Positions 42,801 to 57,800 of a stretch of 64,000 bases of DNA are shown in pieces. A model generated the notes under the pieces. The model did not search any database and was not told where the DNA came from. It was given only the letters and a program-made list of their open reading frames with translations. Made by a program: the position numbers and the translations under genes. Source of the stretch: Casuarius casuarius (Eukaryota; Chordata; Aves; Casuariiformes; Casuariidae); NCBI GenBank assembly GCA_003342895.1, contig PTFA01000111.1:408199-472198 (forward strand), given 5' to 3'. The stretch's first letter is position 1. Every line of letters starts with the position of its first letter.

Positions 42801-45800
42801 TGTGGTTCTCAAATCAAATTGACATTTCATGAATGATCTCATACTGGAAATTACATGACATTACAGGGCTCCATGTTACTTTTCCACAAGAAGCTCTAAA
42901 TTCACATCTTATTGTTAGATGTGAAATTATCTTCAAATTCTGTCACGAAGTACATATTTTCTACCATTATACAACTACACCCCAGTTTCAGTGAAGACAC
43001 CCTGATTCATAACAGGTGATTATGAGAGCAGATGTACTTGACTTTGCCTGTGTTAGGAGGACACTGTGCTGTATTAAAATTCTGTTAAAAAATTTTGCTA
43101 TAGTCCCCAAAGTCTTATACAGTCCAGCTAATTCACCCGCAACAGTGTAATCTGAAAAGAACTATCTGAAATAGAAATAGGAGTAAAACATATTTTTCTT
43201 ACAAGGGTACATAGGTAAGACTTGATAAGACTTACTGAATGAGAATGTGTCATTTTCACATAATCACAGACAGTAACCAAAGACAGTTAAAATGCTGATA
43301 ATGAAAGAAAACAAAAACATTGAAGTATATAATCTGATGAGATATTTTCAGCATAAACACACAAGCACGTCAATAAAGGCAGATGCAAGCCTAACTTTTC
43401 CTTCCGTGTAACTTCTACTAAAGTTTTGCTAAAAACATTCTTCTTATTCAAGTCTAATATCTACCCAGTGGATATGGTTATTGCCTCCCTCTTCTATTTC
43501 CAGATTAGTTCACCAATTTGAGAGTGCTCTTTGTGACTAGACTTGTTGAATGCACTTCTAAGTCTAATGACTTTGTTCCTGCAGAAGAAAAAGGTAAACC
43601 TTGATTTAGTTTTATTGAAGGACTTTGTCCTTCAATTTGGATTTTACTTTGTTCTGTTTGCCAACAGAGCTAACAGCATTGTTATTATCCATGAATGAAT
43701 ATCTGTGTCTTACTCTTTTAAAAGACACACCTTAAAACAAGCATCAATTCGTATTTTCAAAATTCTCACCAGAAAAAAAGAACTCTTGACCACTTGGGAA
43801 TAACTTATCAAAATCAGAAAAGGTGTAGAAAGAGCACAGAGAAAGGGAAAAAAATGTAAAAATATGGAAAATCTGACTGCTCATAGGAGATACTCAATGG
43901 GGGATTTGTCTCCATTACCTCGGTATATGTGAAATGATTCTTCCATGCAAATTGCCAAGATATCTTTGATATCTATATTTTCTTGCCTATTTGATCCTGT
44001 AAATGCTTGAGGTACACAATTCGTATACATTTTTATGTCCTTTTCATATAACCTTGTTTCTCCCCTTCAAAAAATACATCCTTGTAAGCATGCTAAAAAT
44101 GAAGTTTCTCACCTACTACAATTAATATTCATTACTAAATCCCTCTCCCACACATACACTTGGAATTCAGTATGCACATCTACTGCTTTTAGTTTTTGTT
44201 CCATTCACAATGCAGTCTGCCGCTTACCAAATTATTACAGACCTAGTTATGTCCTTAATCATTCTTAAATTGGTTTTATTCATTCTCAGATGGCCCTAAA
44301 GCGTATAAAATCCAGAGCTTCTTCCTGATAGGTCTTCTATTTAAAAGCAACAAGCACAGGTCTGAGAAAAAGGGATGAAGACCCAGTAAAGTTGTTATGG
44401 CTTAGAAGTTACTTTTTTTTAATATATCTGCACATATACACTGTATGTATACAAAGATATATGAACTCTTCTTTATAATCTGCATTTTACTATAAACTAT
44501 AGGGAATATTATTGTAGGAATCATAAAATTATCTGATTTCAGAGCTCTAACTTCTATTAATTCTTTGGTTCCAAATGAGACCTCTACAACATGCCAGCTA
44601 CCTGATCTTACCTCATACAGCAAAACTCTAAACCACAGGTCTGTTACAGTAGAAGAAAATAAAAATGGATATATTTTGTATCACTGTTTCAAATACTGAA
44701 ATGGAATAGATAACAAATCACAAATTTATTAACCATCATCAGAAACTTTTGAGTATTATGGCTAGATAATCTATCACTGAAATCAGTAAATCTGCAAGAA
44801 AATTGTTCAAGTATCATTTTCACCATAACTTTCAATTATAAGTATATCTTTATATGCAAATATTGTTTCCCAGAAGTCAGATTTCATTAGGCTTTTTTTT
44901 NAAATTATAATTATAATTATAATTATTAATGGTGGTCAGTTGTCTGTGTTTGTTAGGGAGGTATTCTGTAGTACAGAGTGGTACTTTCCTCTTGCTAATT
45001 TCTAAGAAGTTAAAAATAGGTCTTTGGCATTTTCAAAATTTGAATTGCTTGTGCAGCACGTCATTTACTAAAGGATATGCTGAAGAGACATAAGTGGTAA
45101 GCACATTGAACTTAACATAAAATAATTAGCCTCCATCTGACTTTCAAATATACTGTAATGTCTACAGAGCATTCTGAAAGGTTTACAATATGTATACAGA
45201 CTCGCTCTTGGGAAAAAGTAATTAGAATTAACATACACTGAGCTGACCTGTCCACATACAATGAGTATGAGCAACTAAATTAGTATTTGTTTTCACACAT
45301 TGGATCTGACACTTGTAATTGTAACTATGCCTCTCCAGTGCAGGTTCTGAGCATTAAATATTGTATTTCCTGTCTTTCAGTCTGCCTATAAGCAAATTAA
45401 AATAGTAACACACACATAGTAGAAGAAGGAAGAACAAATACAGTATCACCTCCCCCAAAGTAGATCAAGATTAGTAAGTATNATGACTATCTGCTATGAA
45501 GAAATTCTAAAAAGGCTTGAAAAATATCAGATTCAATGCTATGAAGTCATACAGTTAGCAATATGACTGAGAAGTAACTAGACAAAAAACTAATACACAG
45601 GAAGTCTATTGACTACAGTCCAAAGAACTTACAAAGGTCTATAGAAGATGTGTTGTATGGTAGGGGCATCCAGGTCAGGAAACATAGCATATATAGGATG
45701 TACCAGAGCATACATAGGATGTACCAAAGCTGTTGAAGATCAGAGATTTACCATATATTTTTTGCAAAGATAATTAATCAATTATAGTAGGCATGAAAAC

Positions 45801-48800
45801 TGATGATTTTTAGTTGTATGACAGAATGTATTAACAGCTGGTTAAGGGGAATGACTGTCTGAATTCTCTGAATTCAGGATCCTTTGGACTGGTATACTTG
45901 TGCACATGGATCACTGCTGTACAGTACTGAACTTGCTACTTACCACATTATTCAAACAAAAGAAACCTCTGTGAGAAATCCAGCGTTGAGTTGAACACGT
46001 GGCCAGACACAAGGGCAGAGCGAGCCTGCTCCATGAAAGAAATGGAACCAGACAAATACTTTGGATCAAGCAACTGTGGCTTCCAAAAACAGGGTGGCTA
46101 TTTGCTTAAGAGGGCTGGATGTCTGCTGCTGCAGTCTGATTGCCTGCGTACTGACAATCCCCTACTAATGGCCGAAGTCAGTAGATTAAAAGCAATGGTC
46201 TACTGGTGGCCTGGAATTGAAAGGTATGAACCGTTTAACGTCAGAACCAGTGTGTGAAAACAAGTATTGATTTTGTTGTTCATACTATTATATGGGACAG
46301 GTCAGTTCAGTGTATATTAACCTATTTACTCTTTTCCCCAGGAGCAACTTTTATAGCCATATATTTTGCATGTGAATTCACTACAGGGCACAGTTAAGAT
46401 TGCTTGGATGGCCTACTTGTTTCTCAATACCTTAATACGCTTGGATATTTTTTAATTTAGCACTGACTCTGAATTGTGTGGGTTATAATTCTCAGTATAC
46501 TTGCAGCATTCCTGTAATGTAGTTTATTGTAAATTACCAATATGTGCTATTAACCTTTGCTTCAATTTAACATAATTTCTGTCTGGAAACTACACTGAAA
46601 ATTGGGGGCAAGTGCCCAGCTGATCTAAATCCATTTACCTCTAGTTGAGTCAACAGAGCTATGCTGAGTTAGATCACATGCTGTTTTGCCAGCTCTAAGC
46701 ACTAAGCTACACAATAATATTGTGCACATTATGAGTATTAGTAAAGTTAAGGTACTAGGTTTCCAGCATCCATTCCCCATCTTGAACTCACCTGTTTTGG
46801 GGCTATCAATTTATTGCCATTACACTGAAATCAGTGAATTTTTCAGATATATCCAGAACATTATTAACCACTGTAGGCACATTGTATACTTGTAAATCAT
46901 GGGGGAATCTGCCAGTATGTGGTTAATGTGCTCTTTGAAGAATCTTTTGCAAAGCACCAAATGCTTGGTCACTAAGCAAATAACCTCTGCCCAGCAATTT
47001 CCAAAGGGGGTGTGTGTGTGTGTGTGTTTGCATCTGCATGTGTTTGTAATAAATAAAATATTTTACTGTTAAAATAATTAGAATGTAAATTAGAAAGCAT
47101 CTTTACCTACCAGCATTGCTAAGGGGAAATAAAGATGCTTGAGTTTATTTGTAAATACTTGTGAGAATGTTGATTGTTGGGAGGACTTACTTAAAGAAAT
47201 TTGATCCAAGGAACATTTTGTTTTGGTATCATGAGTACAGACAGCTACATCAAATATTTATAATGATTGAAACAATAGAAAATTTGCAGTAAAAGATCAG
47301 TATTTTAGATGAGAAGTTTTTCTAGCTAAAAGTCTTCATGACTAGTCTAGCGAAATTTCCTCAAATTCTTTGCTATAAGTTTTCATTCAGTAATGATACC
47401 ATGTGAATATATTCACATGTTACTATGTTACCTACTTTTCAGAACAGTAATTAAGGGACTTCTTATGTCTTAAAATATGATTTTATCTTTGATTGACTTT
47501 TTTTAGAAATGGTGCAATCTGTTTCAAAAGTTACTTAGAAGAACTCATTGGCATGTTTTTCAAGAAGTTATACGGACAAAATACTTTTGCTTGAAATATT
47601 TTGATTTATATTTTTAAAATCCACATGTATACTTTTATGCTTTGATCTCACACACACACACACACACACACANANAAAAAACAGTTCAGACAAGATTGGA
47701 CATAAGGTTAGATTAAAGTAGTTAATTCTGCAAAAATCATGAATGATTTGGGATGGTTTTATACACCCAATCTTTGGGTCACCCAGTGTGACCCATATGA
47801 AAAAAATGCTGCTTTCAAAAAAAACCCCATTGATTTCAAACACCTGTAAATCAGATCTTTTCAAAATGAATGTGACACAATAATGGTGTCATCCAAAATC
47901 ACAGTAACTTTAAGAAATTGGCCTTATGAATGCAATTTAATGGATGCATCAAATCAGTGATGAAGAACAGTTTCTCATTCCAGAAAACTCATAAATTATG
48001 ACTCTGCATTGTGCTAACTTTTATATAATGAAGTCACAGTAGAGAAGATTTTTCATATTTTTAAGTTACACCAAATTCCCAAGAATAGAAGTCCTAAAAA
48101 ATGTTACAAGTTTAATAAATATTTTTAAGGAGACATTCTGAAACAAGTAAACATAACTAGTTTGTAATTTTTATAGAGAAAATAATTATGTACCCCATAG
48201 AAAACATCACAGAGATTAAAATATAGAGGAAGTGATAGTTTTCCTCCGATGTATACCTCCTTTCCACTGTAAAATGGTCACTTTTACTAAGCAGATTATC
48301 ATCTTCAGTCATCTTTTAAAGAAAGAAATCACGATAATGTATAATGACATTTTCCTCTTGCACACAGTTCACATTTTATACTTTTTAAGAAGCGCTGTCA
48401 TTGTGAAATGCCAGCATAACTGCTAACACAATTGAAACCTACCTTCCTATAAACTGTACAGCTTCTTTTGTCAGTCTCTGAGTAAGGTTCTCATAGGACA
48501 GTGGCTGCTGGATAATCTGATGGTTCCTCATTAAAAAGCAGTTCAGGTATCGAAAATTATAAAAGAAAAAAAGCAAAACCACAAGTAAAATAGCAGTTAT
48601 TAACAAGCAATAGCCCAATGCTTGGAAAGGTACTTTGAGGAAGCCAATGAAATGCACTGTTGCCAAAGAGACTAGAGTGATTCCAATGATTTGGATTGAG
48701 GTAACAATAGATTTTTCAGTTCCTTTCAAAAATACACTGCCTTGCCCAAGTTTGCAGTCTCTAAGATTGGTCACGGCAAGCCCATAGAAGTAATCAAATC

Positions 48801-51800
48801 CATGACTGAGGGGGTGGTGACAGAAGTCATTACTGCTTTCACAGTTCATCCCAAGATGCCACTTTCCTANAAAGAGATAGGACAGAGAGTATTTTTGCAG
48901 TTAAATCATCAGACTTAGAATGTGCACCCTTCCAAATATGAAGCTGTTGCTATCTGACTGATATTCCCCACCCACGACATTTATTGTGCGCCACCCTATT
49001 TTATTCCCAACCCTTTCTTTATATCTTCATCAAAGTTTTTTTTTCAAGTCTGCTCTTCTTTTCAGTTAGAAATAGCTTGGCATAGCTCCTGACAGAGACC
49101 ATTAAATTCTGAGTGGGCTAGCAGGTCACTGAAGAGCAACAGAGCTCTAACAGATAGTTAACTTTGAAAATGAAGCCCTTCTGCATGTGTAGTTAAGTAG
49201 TCATAATAAAATACAGTTTTGTACCAGCTACTGCTTTCTTAGGAAGAGCCAATATGGAATTATCCATATTTCTGAAATTTATCAGGCAAATCATTCACGT
49301 TTGACTGGCTTTAAAAAAGAAAAACTGTAAGAAAGAGGAAGTAAAACAAGAATGTTAAAATTACCAAAACATTTATTACTCAAATGATTGTAAAATCTCC
49401 AAAATTGCTGATTGACACTATCGGCATTAATTATTGCTTCTTCTTGCCTTAGGTGGGTAGAAGCAGGGGGAGAAGGTAAGATAGATATGTAAATACAAAT
49501 AAATAAGTATACTTGTATACAAAAAGAAAAAAAAACATTAACAAGTGAATTACCACCACATATTGCCTCTCATAGCATTTTGTCACACTGGGAAATAATT
49601 CTATTTCTGCAATGTCTTGGACACTGACAGGCATAAGACAAACAGTGAGTCTGATTTGCATTACAGTGGCATAAACTATGTTCGTGTGGATTGCAGTATG
49701 TATTTAGGTAATTCACTCTGCAATATAGGTACAACCCCTTACTGTATGCTTGTGCACTGCCTAGCACAACAGACCTAACTGTTTACTAGCTGCTGTTTTA
49801 GTTCAAATGTATAATTATCAAAAACTGCAAATCCATCTTGACTTAATGTAACAGACTGTAGTTAAGCCTATCGACATAAATTATGTTTGGACCAACGCTA
49901 TTTGGTCTCGGAAAGGAAATGTGTCAAATGCTTGAGAAAAACTTTCAGTGTCACCCTCGATAAAATAGATGAAAATATATATTGCCAGGCCAAATTTTAT
50001 TTATTCTTTCTAAATCAAATAATTAAATATGACATAAATATGACCTCAATAACTAAATATGATGACAGGGGCTGTGATCTTAAAAGAAATAAATAAGCAA
50101 AAAAACCCTCCAAAACCCAGTAAGTCCTCACCCCCATAACATAGCCCAAAGAAATCTGAAATATTTCGTTCTATAAGCTTTCAGAGTATAGTTGGTAGAA
50201 AATATATAAAATGGAATAAAGTATATATGGATTTTTTCCCTTTCCCTAGCCATCACAGCTTTTACACAACTGTAAGGAGGAGTCCAGATGCAGGCATTCC
50301 TGAACATCTCCTGGGCCTAGAGCAGCATATACATCCTGCACTTCTGCCTTCGGAAATGATAAATATGGGTACCACAGTATCAAAGAGGGTGAAGATGAGG
50401 GTCAGCTCTGATTTTAAGCAATAATACCTAACGAATGGGTTCAATGTCAGTATTTCTCTTTCACAGACAGCAGAACTAAGATATGGAATGGAAAGACATT
50501 CATCTAAGTTCATGCATCAGTAAAGATGGGGGAAAAAGACATAGAAGCCGTGAGTCTAATGCAGTGTTTAATTTTCCAAACCATAAACATGGTGAGAGTC
50601 TAGTTCTCATGGCACATCACTTGATAGTCTTAGGTTAGTGCATCTAGAAACATCTTCAGCATATCATCGAACCAGGCATAGAAGCATTTTCTGGTGTGTT
50701 TATGTGTCAGTGAAGCAGAGGCCTGGTTACTCTCTCATTCCATCAGAAGTTTTATCATTTACTGTCAAGATGGCCACTTTAAGCTGAAAGGGTATTCTGT
50801 TTTCCATAGAAAGAATGGCTCAAGTCACTACCTTTGAAATGGTCCAGTGAACAGTATTGTGACTGATTACAAAAACAGCAATGCAGACCACCATTCTGAA
50901 TTTTTAGACGTCAAAATGGTGCCATAACAGGCCAAGACTGAAACTGAATTTCACTCCCAGCTATGAAAGAGACAGATTTTGGAAAAAAAATGTGTTTTCT
51001 TTTAGATTTTGATGACTATCTTTATGAGATAATTTTAAAGCCAGATGTGTAGCAAAGTGAGCATCAAGCTATTCCCCTAAGGATGAATAATTGAAATAAA
51101 GGTAGAGGCTTATAATCATGAATATAAATAATCTTAAAGTTTTAATTTTTAAATTTGTACTTTTATTTTTAAATCTCAAAGCAGTAGTTGAAATTTATGA
51201 AAAAAAAAGAAGCAAACCGATAAAAATACATTACGAGCTCATTTATTAGTTATAAAGAAGTTTGTTTAAACTGGATGTCTATAAAACTAAATATTTAACA
51301 TAAAACTAAAACATTTAAACAATTAAATGAAACATAAAACTAAACACAAGCCAGGACAGAAGAATCTTACAACAAGAAATTAAGGACAGGGCAAAATATA
51401 GGACCTATTTGTATCAAAAGGCTTTTATCAAGCACAAGTTCTTCAATGTTAAAATGATCTTGGGCCTCAAAAAAGATTTGTTTAGAAGCAACTTAATCCA
51501 AACAAAGCAGAGATAGTGCAGGTTAGCTGGGAAAAGCAACAGAAGCATTGGTACAAGTTATGTAGGTAACTGACTGAAAGACACAATTGCCATTTTTAAA
51601 GGGATGATGAGGTAGAGAGTTTCAATAGGTCCTGCACTGCTCTGAGGAGACAAGTGATGATTGGGCCCACACTATATATTTTATTAGTTTTTTTGACTTC
51701 TCTACCATTCTTTGAGACAGTAAATCCTGCTTTGAACTAGCTTTTCAATAGATTATTGTAATGTGTTTTACATTCCAGAACCTTTCTAAATCTGGGAGTA

Positions 51801-54800
51801 GTGCTAAATGCTCTCACCTCTTTACTAAGTCAAGCTACATATTATGGACTCTTCAGATAAGCATCATACGATTTTCAGCAGATTCTATGAAGCTTTTGAG
51901 TGAAATTTTAGCTGTTAATTGCATATTATGAGTACTTTAATAGTTTCAGACCTAGGTTTTTTCACTCTCCTGCCACAATTAAGATTTCTGCAGAGCAAAA
52001 GAAACGCAAAGAAAGGTAAATGAGAAGCAAGTCCTATCCATCTAAGAAACTTCATTTGGAACTCACTTCTCTCTTGCTTCTCCAGAGGCCATAATTCTGG
52101 GCAGGCTACAAAAATCCATGCTTTTCCTCTATCTTCCCCTCACATAGTTGAAAAGAGAACAATGAGAAGACTCAGTTGTATATATTTATCGGTACTTCTT
52201 TTAGTATGGTTTTGTGCTCTTTAAATAAATGGTAAGTGCCTGCAGTGTGAGATGTCGGAAAATGTTTTATCCCTTCAAAGAAATATATTTATATGACATA
52301 CATAGTAATATCAGTAATTTACAGTATATATGCATATATTATTAATATGGTAAGATTTTAAGCTGCTTCCAGTTGAAATTCTGTCACCTCGTAATCTCTT
52401 CCAATTCACTATTCTGTTAATACTACTTCATAGACTCAGCTGATCTTGCATTTTCCACTATGGCCACAGTGTGTCCAAATACTACATTTCTCATTCTGGA
52501 GACAAGATATAATTCCCAATTTATGCATTAGTATTTTTGACTTTGGAGATAGGCTACAGAGGTGAACTTTAAACTCCTCTGGATGCTAAACAACATACTG
52601 GATAGTAGTAGTGAGGAAAAGCTGACCTTTTCTCAACTCTGACCATGCATTTATAGCAGTACTTAAAACAATATGGACCTACTTGCACAGGTTCTTTTGG
52701 ATTAAGAGTCTGACATAGCTGTTTCCCCCAAAACACCGACATTTCTTGCTACCCTCCTGGATCCAAAACTGGTGAAATATTTCAGATTCAATGCATCTGC
52801 ATTTTTGAGAAAATTTGGTTTTCTTGCAGATTTTCCAACTGGGTCTCTTCCTGCCAGATCTATTGCATGTCACCTTCTTTGTGTCAGAGGAGAAAGACAA
52901 TGAGGTAAAAAAGTGCATGCATAAAATAGATTTATAGCTAAAATATATTTAGAGACATAGCAAGCAAAAGAAAGTACATATTCAGAGGAGGAATAAAAAA
53001 GGAAAAAGATAGGAAACTTCATTTAGAGAAGAAAAAAATGCCCTCAGAGAGTAAAGGGGAGAGAAACTTGGCTTAAAAAGGAGTGATAGTACAGGCTTGA
53101 GGAACAGAAAGGCTTCAAATTATCCTTATGCCAATCCATCACAGGTGCAGGATTTGACAATTAATTGTTTGGGAATTGCTGAGTTAGACTGAACCAAGCA
53201 ATGACTCCCTGACCTAGACCAAGATGATGTGATAAGAATATCAGCAGAGGCAGAAAATGGGCAGGCCGGGAATCAGAGCTTGCCTTTCTCTTCTTCAAAT
53301 CTACATAATTTTTCTTTTTGTCATTTACATATGCTTTATACTTAATTTTAATACTCTTCTTGATTTTTTGGAAGGCTTCATTATACTCTAAGGGTATGGT
53401 AATATTACACTTTATGGTTTCATAGTTATCATTCAGGCCACTTGGAAGAACTGTTCATTAAGCATCATGGAAATAACTTCTGGAGATCTAAGCGCCAAGC
53501 TGTCATGTTGCGGTGAAAGTAGTTAAAAAAAGAACATTAACTAGGTCAGCCCCCAGAAAATGAGTTGTATTACAGTGCTTGTTACAAACAGAAGAATGAA
53601 TTTTCTTCAGTCTTTAATTGAATATAGAGCAATAGGAAGTAATTCCGTGATGAACATGACAAATTATTCTGTGAATGGCTTTGTTGCACTAAGCTAAATA
53701 CCTGCACTAAATATATTTCTATTAAGATCTTCTGCTTTTCTGTTTTGAATCTGTCACGATATGATGGTATTTTATACTTTCGAAGACTGGAGTATAGCTA
53801 AGTAGACTTAGGAACATCAGCACTGAGGTAGCTATATGGAATGGATATTTTTTTAAACAATGATGTGAATTGCTAGCCTCGCTAAACAGATTGATTTTTG
53901 AATAAAAATTACGCCCGAAATAGAAAGCTTTTGTTACATTTACAAATCAAGTTGGGTGCATCCAGCTTTTAAAGGAACACAGTAACATACCTGTATGATG
54001 CTCTCTAGAGAACTATTTCCTGACAATTTCGGTACAGAAAGACAATGTATATTACTTAATATAAGCTGTATTTCACAAGCATCTGCTGAAATGTAAGCAA
54101 CGTGGAATACCTCAGTGGCAAAATCAGGAAAAAAACGTTCTCATTATTTAAATGCTATACCTTTATGACATTCATTTCAACTGTCTTTAATACTTATACA
54201 GTGGGGTCCCTTATACCCATCATTAGACATTTATGTCCGAGTTGCTTGTCCAGACTATCTTTATAATGAGAGAGAAACATACACTTTTATGTTAAACATC
54301 TACCACAGGATGAGACAAACTTCCTAGAAATGACCATTTCCCTCCAATGACTAAGAGGAGAATCCAGCTGGTTAGCTCAGGTATTAATTATCTACATTAT
54401 GAAGATATCTGAAGACAGGTGAAATGAATCCCACTGCTGCCCTGAGTTGCACCCTAATCCCTCACTGTCTCTCTGCTGCAATCAGACTCCTATTTCAAAC
54501 TTATNCTGAAAACTTTTCATGAGATGGACTGATATTCAACTTGTTATGCATTTTTTCAGTACTTTGCACAATGAGACTACAACTACACAACTGAATTAGA
54601 CATACTTACATGATTAGTGTTTCACATATGCATGGGAACGTGCTCAGCTTTGTATTAGAAAAATAAACTCATTATGCTGTGGGGAAAAAAGCTTAATGCA
54701 GACATTTAACACTTTACATGGAAACTTAATGCACTTTTGATTCAAATGAATGAAAAAGAGCATTGTGTATTTGAGCAATTTTACCTATTAGAGCTGTTGA

Positions 54801-57800
54801 ATAACCTCTCTGCTTCAGGAGTTTGGAAAAAGTTATTTCTTCAGAAGGAAGCCCTCCAGAAGAGGCAGAAAATAAGAAGACACCAACTCGTGAGTAGGCA
54901 GCCATTCCTAAATATCATGAAAGTGAATGAGACCTGGATAATGCAGTGAAACAGTTTTCATCCATTCCTTCTGCATGCACTTTCTTCTTTAAGTGGTATC
55001 GCTTAAATGACATACTGCCACCAGTCACTATGAAATGTAAGTGGCAGACCCAACCATCCATTTAGTTGAGCGAGGTCATTTCTGTACTGTCATCAGAAAT
55101 TGAGAAGTTAAAAAAAAGACAATTCTCTACTTATAATTGTGCAGCCAGCTATCACATAAATAGCTGCACCCCCTTCTGTGGACATTCTGAGGTATAACAT
55201 ATCTGAAAGAAGTTGAGCTTGCATAATTCATTTTTCTCCTGTAACGTGAAGGAACAGAGTTAGGGACTAGGCATGAGCACTCCCAAGTTCTATTCTCAGT
55301 ATGTCCACTTTCCTTATATGTCGTTTTCTACAAGTCTGTAAGACTATTTGAGAGAAGGCAGTTGAAACAGGGAAATTTTACAGCCAAGCACAGAAAATAT
55401 CATCATCAAAAAAGAGCAGGAGAAAATCTGAATACGGAAACTATTGGCTAGAGTACTCAGATTTTGTGGGAGAGGCCCCATGCTCAAATGGCATGAACAG
55501 ACATTCTCAAGTTCCAGTCTGGGTGCATTAAAGCAGCATCATGTATGAGCTAATAAGAAGATATCTGAATAAGGTACAGTAATTTCTATACACCGAGAGT
55601 CTGAAAAACACAAACCTGAGCTTACACACTCTACTCAGTATGAGGAACTTGGGAGCTCACGTTCATGAAAATTTGATTACCGGGATTCCAGATGAGAGTT
55701 GGCTCAGAATATAGACAGAAAAATAAGTATCTATGCAAATCTGTGCAGATATATGTTTGGGAAGTCTGAATTATGCAACTGGATGATTGCACTGCCAAAA
55801 TTACATGTCTAATGCAGGCAACCAGAATCTTCCCTTAGGCATCCATTGTGGTTAGAAGAGAAAAAGACTTGTTAGACTAGTTTATTAAAGACAGCTCCAC
55901 CTGCCCTTCAAATGTTGCCTTCAGTTTTTTACCCTTATTCAACATACTCAGTTTTACTGATCAACAGTTTAGGTAGTTTTAGTCATCTATATCTGTACTT
56001 TATTTGAAGGTGTACTTTGAACTCTCATAATTGAAATCAGTGTAATTCCACTAAGTTACTGGAATCAAAGTAATGTACAGAACCATGTTTTTCATCATTA
56101 CCTTTCTTTGGGGTGTTTCATCAAGTTACTGCATTTTGGAATATTTTTCTTCATCCCTATTAGCAGGATTTTTACCTTTTTCTTTTCTTTTTTCCTCACT
56201 GTGATTCTAGTATCTCCCATAATAATCATGTATTAACTCCTCACTGATGTTTGGAAGTAGTCCATATTTAGCAATTCCTAATTTAATTAAGACAAAGTTC
56301 AATTTTTGTAGATACATGGAAATGATTAGGTATAACTGATAGCAGATCAGTCAAGAAAAAAATCAGTTCAAATGTCAATTTTTCAGAAATAAGAACAAGG
56401 ATCATAATAGAAAGTGACCTGTGGCTTTACCTACAGCAAATATTAATAGTACTATGGCTATAACATGTATATAAGTTTTTCCTTTCAGTAGAATGTAATG
56501 GAAAATTTAGCAAGATATATTAGCTGGCACTTCTGCAGTAACTTGTTACTTGATTTGAATGAACATGAACATATCAAGTAGGCTCCAGAGTCTTGCTTTG
56601 CTTTTATTCCCAGAAGCAAGGACAGGATATTTTATCACTAATGAACAAGTGATCTGATTAATGTATAATGATCCTTACTAAAAATTATGTTAAGGGAATG
56701 TTAAAGTTGCATGGTTAAGCACTGAGGGGCTTAGTCCCAGCCCATTCAAGTAAACAGATGAATCTTTATTGTCTTAAATGGGCTTTGGATCAGGCCCTTT
56801 AAAAGTAACAAAAGTTATTAAAGTAAAACTTGTAGGATCCTTAGCATTGTGAATGGGAAGATATGAAGCAAAAATACTTAAGAAGAAGGGAGGATTTTTG
56901 CTTTCTTCTCCCCAGTTTGAAGAGTTCCTGGAATATCTTAATGAACTTTCATCAGAAAAAATTATTAATTTGTCTAAACCAAAAGGTTTTGAAGAAACAG
57001 AAATATCTCAGTAAAAGGGTTTAAACTGAATTCTGTCTTGTGTCTTCCTAGATGCTTAGTGAGTAAATCAATGCTGATTTTCCTAAGAAGGAACAATGCG
57101 CTTTCAATGTTCCCCTCTCTAGATGTTGCGTTGTTTCTACAGGAATACGTAAGAAATTTGGCTCAATTTGAGGCTCCATGGAACCCTCTGCGATGTTCAA
57201 CACTCAGGCTGCCCTCACCACTCTGGGAGCAGCCTGAAGGCAACTAGGGGAGCCAAGAGGTATCCATCATTTAGACAGTGGACCAAGTCCATGAAAACCG
57301 GTTGTTCCTTCCACTTTAAATAACCACAATCAGATGTTTTCCCCAGTATTTTAAATAATTCCTTTATTTTTTTATATATATATATATGAAATATATATAT
57401 ATATACATATATATATACACATTTGTATATATGTGTGTATATATATACACACATATATATACACACACATTTGTATATATGTATATATACATTTGTATAT
57501 ATGTATATTTGTATGTATATATACATTTGTATACATGCGTATATATGTGTATATATNTGTATATATGTGTGTATATATATGTATGTATGTATATATGCGT
57601 GTGTGTGTGTGTATATATATTTGTATGAACTCTTCTGAAACCTGAGAATTTCCCATGTATGGAAGATTTCAAATGTTGACCAACTCTGCTAAGCTTAATT
57701 AGGTACTGACCTAAATACCCAACCTGAGGATGATAAAGACATCAAAAAAGACAGAGAAGAAAAGGCACACGGCTCACTGCAAATTAAATGAGATAGACAT

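Larger units (their letters stand above)
39709..48442 (-). other. STS: STS intron (8.7 kb)
   Basis: It has GT-AG borders and phase 2. It contains an ATTATA repeat at 44.9 kb, a 21-bp tandem duplication at 45.7 kb, a GT repeat at 47.0 kb and a CA repeat at 47.65 kb. No gene was recognised. Confidence 0.9.

Noticed and set aside
45991..46257. 88-codon plus-strand open frame containing YWWPGIE, which recalls the WWPGM word of LTR-element integrases
   Set aside because: Only this short word fits. No zinc-finger spacing, integrase core, LTRs or other element remains nearby were seen.
57215..57672. Several Tyr/Ile/His-rich open frames on both strands
   Set aside because: They are direct translations of the TA/TG microsatellite.
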